Source of the DNA: Pseudomonas sp. UBA5782
Lineage (GTDB): Bacteria > Pseudomonadota > Gammaproteobacteria > Pseudomonadales > Pseudomonadaceae
Length of the DNA stretch: 15,210 bases
Direction: 5' to 3'
Assembly: GCA_002418465.1 (NCBI GenBank)
Contig: DIEE01000093.1
Span: 3,230-18,439, forward strand
In this document: piece by piece, positions 12,363-15,210 of the stretch
Numbering within the stretch: the stretch's first letter is position 1
Layout: each line of letters opens with the position of its first letter
Made by a program: the position numbers and the translations under genes
The notes under the pieces: model-generated
What the model was told of the DNA's origin: nothing
Databases searched by the model: none
The model's input: the letters and a program-made list of their open reading frames with translations, nothing else

Positions 12363-13799
12363 TCAGCGCTTGTTGTTGAGGGCCAACATGGTGGCCTTTT
12401 CCTGCTCCATGCGGGCGATCAGTGGTTTGCTCATCTGCAGGAAGCGTTGTTTGTCGCTGCTGCTGATGGGGTCGGCCATCGCCATCTTGATGCTCAGCGG
12501 GTCGACCTGGGTTCCGTCGACCTGAAATTCGTAATGCAGGTGCGGGCCGGTGGAAAGCCCGGTGGTGCCGATGTAGCCGATGACCTGGCCCTGCTTCACC
12601 GCAACCCCATTGCGGATGCCCTTGGCAAAACCCTGCATGTGGCCATACAGCGTGCGATAGCGCTGGCTGTGCTGGATTATCACAGTATTGCCGTAGCCGC
12701 CCTTGCGTCCGGCGAGCAGCACCTTGCCGTCGCCGGCAGCCTTGATTGGCGTACCGCGCGGTGCGGCGTAGTCGACACCCTTGTGCGCGCGGATCTTGTT
12801 CAGAATCGGATGCTTGCGGCCCATCGAGAAACGCGAGCTGATCCGTGCGACATCCACCGGCGTACGGATGAACGCCTTGCGCATGCTGTCGCCGTCAGCC
12901 GTGTAATAGCTACTGGCGCCCTGCTTGTTGGTGTAGCGGATGGCGCTGAAGGTCTTGCCACGGTTGACGAAGCGCGCGGCGAGGATGCTGCCGGTGCCTA
13001 CGCGTTTACCGTCGAGCATCTTCTCTTCATAGATGGCTTCGAATTCGTCGCCTTCGCGCAGGTCCTGACCGAAGTCGATGTCGTAGCCGAAGATGTTCGC
13101 CAGGTCCATGGTCAGGTCGTGGGACAGGCCGGCACGCTTGGCCGACAGGAACAGCGAGCTGTCGATCACGCCGTGGGCATAGACGCTGCGGACGTCGGGT
13201 TTGGCTAGTTCGCGTTTGAACTGGTAGCCGCCGTCGCTTTTGGCCAGACTGACGCGCTCCATGTCGGAGAGCTGCGAGTGCAGGCTTTCCAACTGGCCGT
13301 CGGGGGTGAGCTTGAATTCCAGGGCCTGGCCGATCTTCAGGCGGCCCAGTTCCTTGGCTTCCTTGCTGCTGCCGAGCACCTCGTGCAGCACGGTGGCGGA
13401 GAGGCCGACCTTGGCGAACACGGTGGAAAGGGTATCGCCATTGCCTACGGTGACGATCTTGACCAGCGGATCGGCTGGGGTTTCGTCGGCGGCGGCAGTC
13501 TCCTCGGCGTCGGAGGGTTCGTTGGCGTCGGCATTCTGCTCGGCATCGGGCGCTTCGATTTCAGCGAACGGCGAAGGTGCGGACTGCGCGTCGTTGGCGT
13601 TCTCCGACTGCAGAACTTCATCTTCCTGGGGAATCTCCTGGCTGGGGGCAGTGAGCTCCAGATCCAGATTCGTCCTTTTCGCTTCGACTTCGCGGGAAGG
13701 GAACACCAGCAGTGCCAGGCTAAGCAATGCGGCTATACCACTGGCAGCCAGGATATGGCTTTTCGGGTAGAGCTCTGCTTTGGAAACGTTATGCGTCAT
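12363..13799 (-). CDS. mepM: M23 peptidoglycan DD-endopeptidase, MepM-like
   Basis: This is a membrane-anchored zinc endopeptidase that cuts peptide crosslinks in peptidoglycan to let the wall expand. Of 478 residues, 15-34 form a membrane anchor, 50-110 an acidic Asp/Glu/Ala-rich periplasmic linker, 112-165 an OapA/LysM-like domain (VKIVTVGNGDTLSTVF), and 205-300 an M23 accessory domain. The catalytic domain (about 320-440) has Zn ligands His339 and Asp343 in HKGVD, catalytic His387 in YGHMQ, and HLH (420-422) in GPHLHYEF, so it looks active. ATG 13799 gives MTHNVSKAELYPKSH, but no good ribosome site is seen; the frame stays open far upstream across tyrS, which is a GC artefact. The P. aeruginosa counterpart (PA0667) has, as I recall, been reported as a substrate of the CtpA protease. 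Confidence 0.92.
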   Translation of the reverse strand: MTHNVSKAELYPKSHILAASGIAALLSLALLVFPSREVEAKRTNLDLELTAPSQEIPQEDEVLQSENANDAQSAPSPFAEIEAPDAEQNADANEPSDAEETAAADETPADPLVKIVTVGNGDTLSTVFAKVGLSATVLHEVLGSSKEAKELGRLKIGQALEFKLTPDGQLESLHSQLSDMERVSLAKSDGGYQFKRELAKPDVRSVYAHGVIDSSLFLSAKRAGLSHDLTMDLANIFGYDIDFGQDLREGDEFEAIYEEKMLDGKRVGTGSILAARFVNRGKTFSAIRYTNKQGASSYYTADGDSMRKAFIRTPVDVARISSRFSMGRKHPILNKIRAHKGVDYAAPRGTPIKAAGDGKVLLAGRKGGYGNTVIIQHSQRYRTLYGHMQGFAKGIRNGVAVKQGQVIGYIGTTGLSTGPHLHYEFQVDGTQVDPLSIKMAMADPISSSDKQRFLQMSKPLIARMEQEKATMLALNNKR

Positions 13800-13836
13800 A
13801 TGGCGTCTGGTGATTTTGGCTACGAAATAACTGTCT

Positions 13837-13865
13837 AAAATATAACCAAAATTTCCTCGAGGCAA
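13837..13865 (-). promoter_or_regulatory. candidate promoter of the mepM-anmK unit
   Basis: On the minus strand, TTGCCT (complement of 13860-13865) is followed 17 bp later by TATTTT (complement of 13837-13842); TATATT (13839-13844) is a better hexamer at 15 bp. The AT-rich stretch at 13836-13858 stands out from the GC-rich surroundings. Transcription would start about 30 bases before ATG 13799. Confidence 0.4.
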
Positions 13866-13897
13866 CCCTGAATGCTGCGGTCTTTTGCCCGGCCATT

Positions 13898-13913
13898 GCC
13901 CTGCCATCAGGGC
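13898..13913. repeat. 6-bp hairpin in the mepM/tyrS gap
   Basis: GCCCTG 13898-13903 and CAGGGC 13908-13913 flank CCAT. The T-rich GAAATTTGTTTTT that follows on the plus strand gives it some terminator character, but no plus-strand gene ends here. It may be an operator in the divergent promoter region. Confidence 0.4.
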
Positions 13914-13918
13914 GAAAT

Positions 13919-13946
13919 TTGTTTTTCGGGGCTGATCTTGTATGGT
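13919..13946 (+). promoter_or_regulatory. candidate tyrS promoter
   Basis: TTGTTT (13919-13924) and TATGGT (13941-13946) are separated by 16 bp; both are moderate matches. The start point would be near 13953, some 30 bases ahead of the tyrS start codon. No T-box or other tRNA-sensing element was recognised. Confidence 0.4.
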
Positions 13947-13982
13947 TGCTCCCCTTCGTCCAACACCATATAGAGTCATGCC

Positions 13983-15182
13983 ATGAAGTCTGTGGAAGAG
14001 CAGCTCGCGCAGATCAAGCGCGGCGCGGAAGAGATCCTTGTCGAAGCCGAGCTGATCGAGAAGCTCAGGCTGGGGCGTCCGCTGCGGATCAAGGCCGGTT
14101 TCGACCCGACCGCTCCGGACCTGCATCTCGGCCACACCGTGCTTATTAATAAGCTGCGCCAGTTCCAGGAGCTGGGGCATCAGGTGGTCTTCCTTATAGG
14201 TGACTTCACCGGAATGATCGGCGATCCCAGTGGCAAGAGCGCCACGCGTCCTCCGCTGACGCGCGAGCAGGTGCTCGACAATGCCGAGACCTATAAGGCG
14301 CAGGTGTTCAAGATCCTCGACCCGGCACGCACCGAGGTCGCCTTCAACTCCACCTGGATGGACCAGCTGAGCCCGGCGGATTTCATCCGCCTCGCGTCGC
14401 AATACACCGTGGCGCGCATGCTCGAGCGTGATGACTTCAGCAAGCGCTACTCTACCAATCAGCCGATCGCCATCCATGAGTTCCTCTATCCGCTGGTGCA
14501 GGGCTACGACTCCGTGGCGCTGCAAGCCGACGTCGAGCTCGGTGGTACCGATCAGAAATTCAACCTGTTGATGGGGCGTGAGCTTCAGCGTGCCTACGGC
14601 CAGCCGGCGCAGTGCATCCTCACCATGCCGTTGCTCGAAGGGCTGGATGGCGTGAAGAAAATGTCCAAGTCGCTGGGCAACTATGTAGGAATCCAGGAAG
14701 CGCCGGGCGTCATGTACAGCAAGCTGGTCTCGATTCCCGATGCGCTCATGTGGCGCTACTTCGAACTGCTCAGCTTCCGTAGCCTTGAAGAGATCGAAGC
14801 GCTCCGTGCCGATATCGCGCGCGGTGCCAATCCGCGTGACATCAAGATCAAGCTGGCCGAGGAGATCGTCGCGCGCTTCCATGGCGAAGAAGCTGCCGCA
14901 GCGGCGCACCGCTCTGCAGGCAACCGTATGAAGGAAGGCGAGCTTCCGGAGGACCTGCCGGAAGTCATTCTGTTTTCCAGTGAAGACCTGCCGATCGCCG
15001 CTGTCCTTAATAAGGCAGGAATGGTCAAGAACGCCGCGGGTGCCCGTGACTTGCTGGGCGCCGGAAGTGTGAAAGTCGACGGTGAAGTGGTCTCCCGCGA
15101 CTTCATCTTCAAGCTGGGCGCCAGCCATGTCTGCCAGGCCGGAAAGAAGGCCTTCGCACGCATCACCGTTAAAGTTGAGTGA
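13983..15182 (+). CDS. tyrS: Tyrosyl-tRNA synthetase (TyrZ type)
   Basis: The enzyme charges tRNA-Tyr with tyrosine. The 399-residue class I synthetase has HLGH (48-51), its form of the HIGH signature, IGDPSGKSATRP (79-90), the tyrosine-site segment ADVELGGTDQKFNLL (182-196), KMSKS (226-230), and a C-terminal S4-type RNA-binding domain (about 335-399). The 399-residue length and KMSKS match P. aeruginosa TyrZ (PA0668), one of that species' two tyrosyl-tRNA synthetases as I recall, rather than the E. coli TyrS type with its KFGKT loop. I chose ATG 13983 because AGAG (13972-13975) is seven bases upstream and the protein starts as the family does. An ATG at 13978 is in another frame and forms a two-codon frame. 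It is divergent from mepM. The stop is followed by an AT-rich promoter-like end. Confidence 0.94.
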   Translation: MKSVEEQLAQIKRGAEEILVEAELIEKLRLGRPLRIKAGFDPTAPDLHLGHTVLINKLRQFQELGHQVVFLIGDFTGMIGDPSGKSATRPPLTREQVLDNAETYKAQVFKILDPARTEVAFNSTWMDQLSPADFIRLASQYTVARMLERDDFSKRYSTNQPIAIHEFLYPLVQGYDSVALQADVELGGTDQKFNLLMGRELQRAYGQPAQCILTMPLLEGLDGVKKMSKSLGNYVGIQEAPGVMYSKLVSIPDALMWRYFELLSFRSLEEIEALRADIARGANPRDIKIKLAEEIVARFHGEEAAAAAHRSAGNRMKEGELPEDLPEVILFSSEDLPIAAVLNKAGMVKNAAGARDLLGAGSVKVDGEVVSRDFIFKLGASHVCQAGKKAFARITVKVE

Positions 15183-15188
15183 AACTTC

Positions 15189-15210
15189 AAAAAAGCGGTT
15201 GACGTGTATT
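15189..15210 (+). promoter_or_regulatory. upstream part of a promoter cut by the window edge (possibly rrn)
   Basis: After tyrS comes an A-rich run (CAAAAAAGCGG) and then TTGACG at 15199-15204, five of six bases of the -35 consensus. The -10 would lie past the right edge. In P. aeruginosa a 16S rRNA gene follows the equivalent synthetase gene as I recall, so this may be the start of an rRNA operon promoter with an UP-like element. Only the -35 is actually seen. Confidence 0.4.

Noticed and set aside
13800..15128. A minus-strand frame open across almost all of tyrS and continuous with the mepM-like gene, suggesting a 921-residue protein
   Set aside because: tyrS is clearly coded on the plus strand; the antisense frame shows low-complexity His/Arg/Leu-rich sequence without motifs, and the mepM product has its own anchor sequence right after ATG 13799. 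High GC content removes stop codons.
1..15210. CRISPR arrays, insertion sequences, integrase, tRNA genes or attachment sites
   Set aside because: I looked for regularly spaced repeats, terminal inverted repeats with transposase motifs and tRNA-like cloverleaf sequence and saw none.

Overview
The window is high-GC chromosomal DNA of a Pseudomonas-type gammaproteobacterium (Pseudomonas sensu lato, including the stutzeri group). The evidence is a Vfr protein that is almost the P. aeruginosa sequence as I remember it, and a gene order (trpG-trpD-trpC / vfr / OsmC / coq7 / HIT / AAA ATPase / SDR / ... / erpA / anmK / mepM-like / tyrosyl-tRNA synthetase) that follows P. aeruginosa PA0649-PA0668 as remembered. 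I see no insertion sequence, prophage, CRISPR array, tRNA or rRNA gene inside the window. It is mostly conserved core genome.

Layout. 1-264 is the 3' end of an unrecognised gene. 265-560 is a leader region that contains a short open frame with two Trp codons (TGG CGC TGG) and alternative hairpins; I read it as a trp attenuator ahead of the trpGDC operon (561-3030), which ends at a strong bidirectional terminator. Convergent to it is vfr, the cAMP receptor regulator. A repeat-rich 397-bp gap separates vfr from a divergent OsmC/YhfA-family gene. Next are coq7 (ubiquinone hydroxylase) and a HIT hydrolase on the minus strand, a divergent Ycf46-like AAA ATPase on the plus strand, then a minus-strand block: an SDR reductase, a zinc-ribbon/DUF805 membrane protein, a nitronate monooxygenase-like flavoprotein and HemJ. 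ErpA, the Fe-S carrier, is on the plus strand behind a promoter carrying an IscR type-1-like site. anmK and a mepM-like M23 endopeptidase form a minus-strand cell-wall pair. tyrS (TyrZ type) closes the window, and the last bases look like the start of a further promoter, possibly that of an rRNA operon.

How the genes relate. trpGDC supplies steps from chorismate toward tryptophan, and the leader would match its expression to charged tRNA-Trp. Coq7, HemJ and ErpA all serve respiration (ubiquinone, heme and Fe-S cofactors) but lie in separate transcription units. The mepM-like enzyme opens peptidoglycan crosslinks while AnmK recycles anhydro-MurNAc released by wall turnover; the two are three bases apart and probably translated together.

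The most useful non-coding observations are the trp leader peptide, the IscR-like site at erpA and a perfect 18-bp palindrome upstream of vfr. I found no convincing evidence for a wholly new multi-gene system. Comparisons with P. aeruginosa and E. coli are from memory, not from a search.
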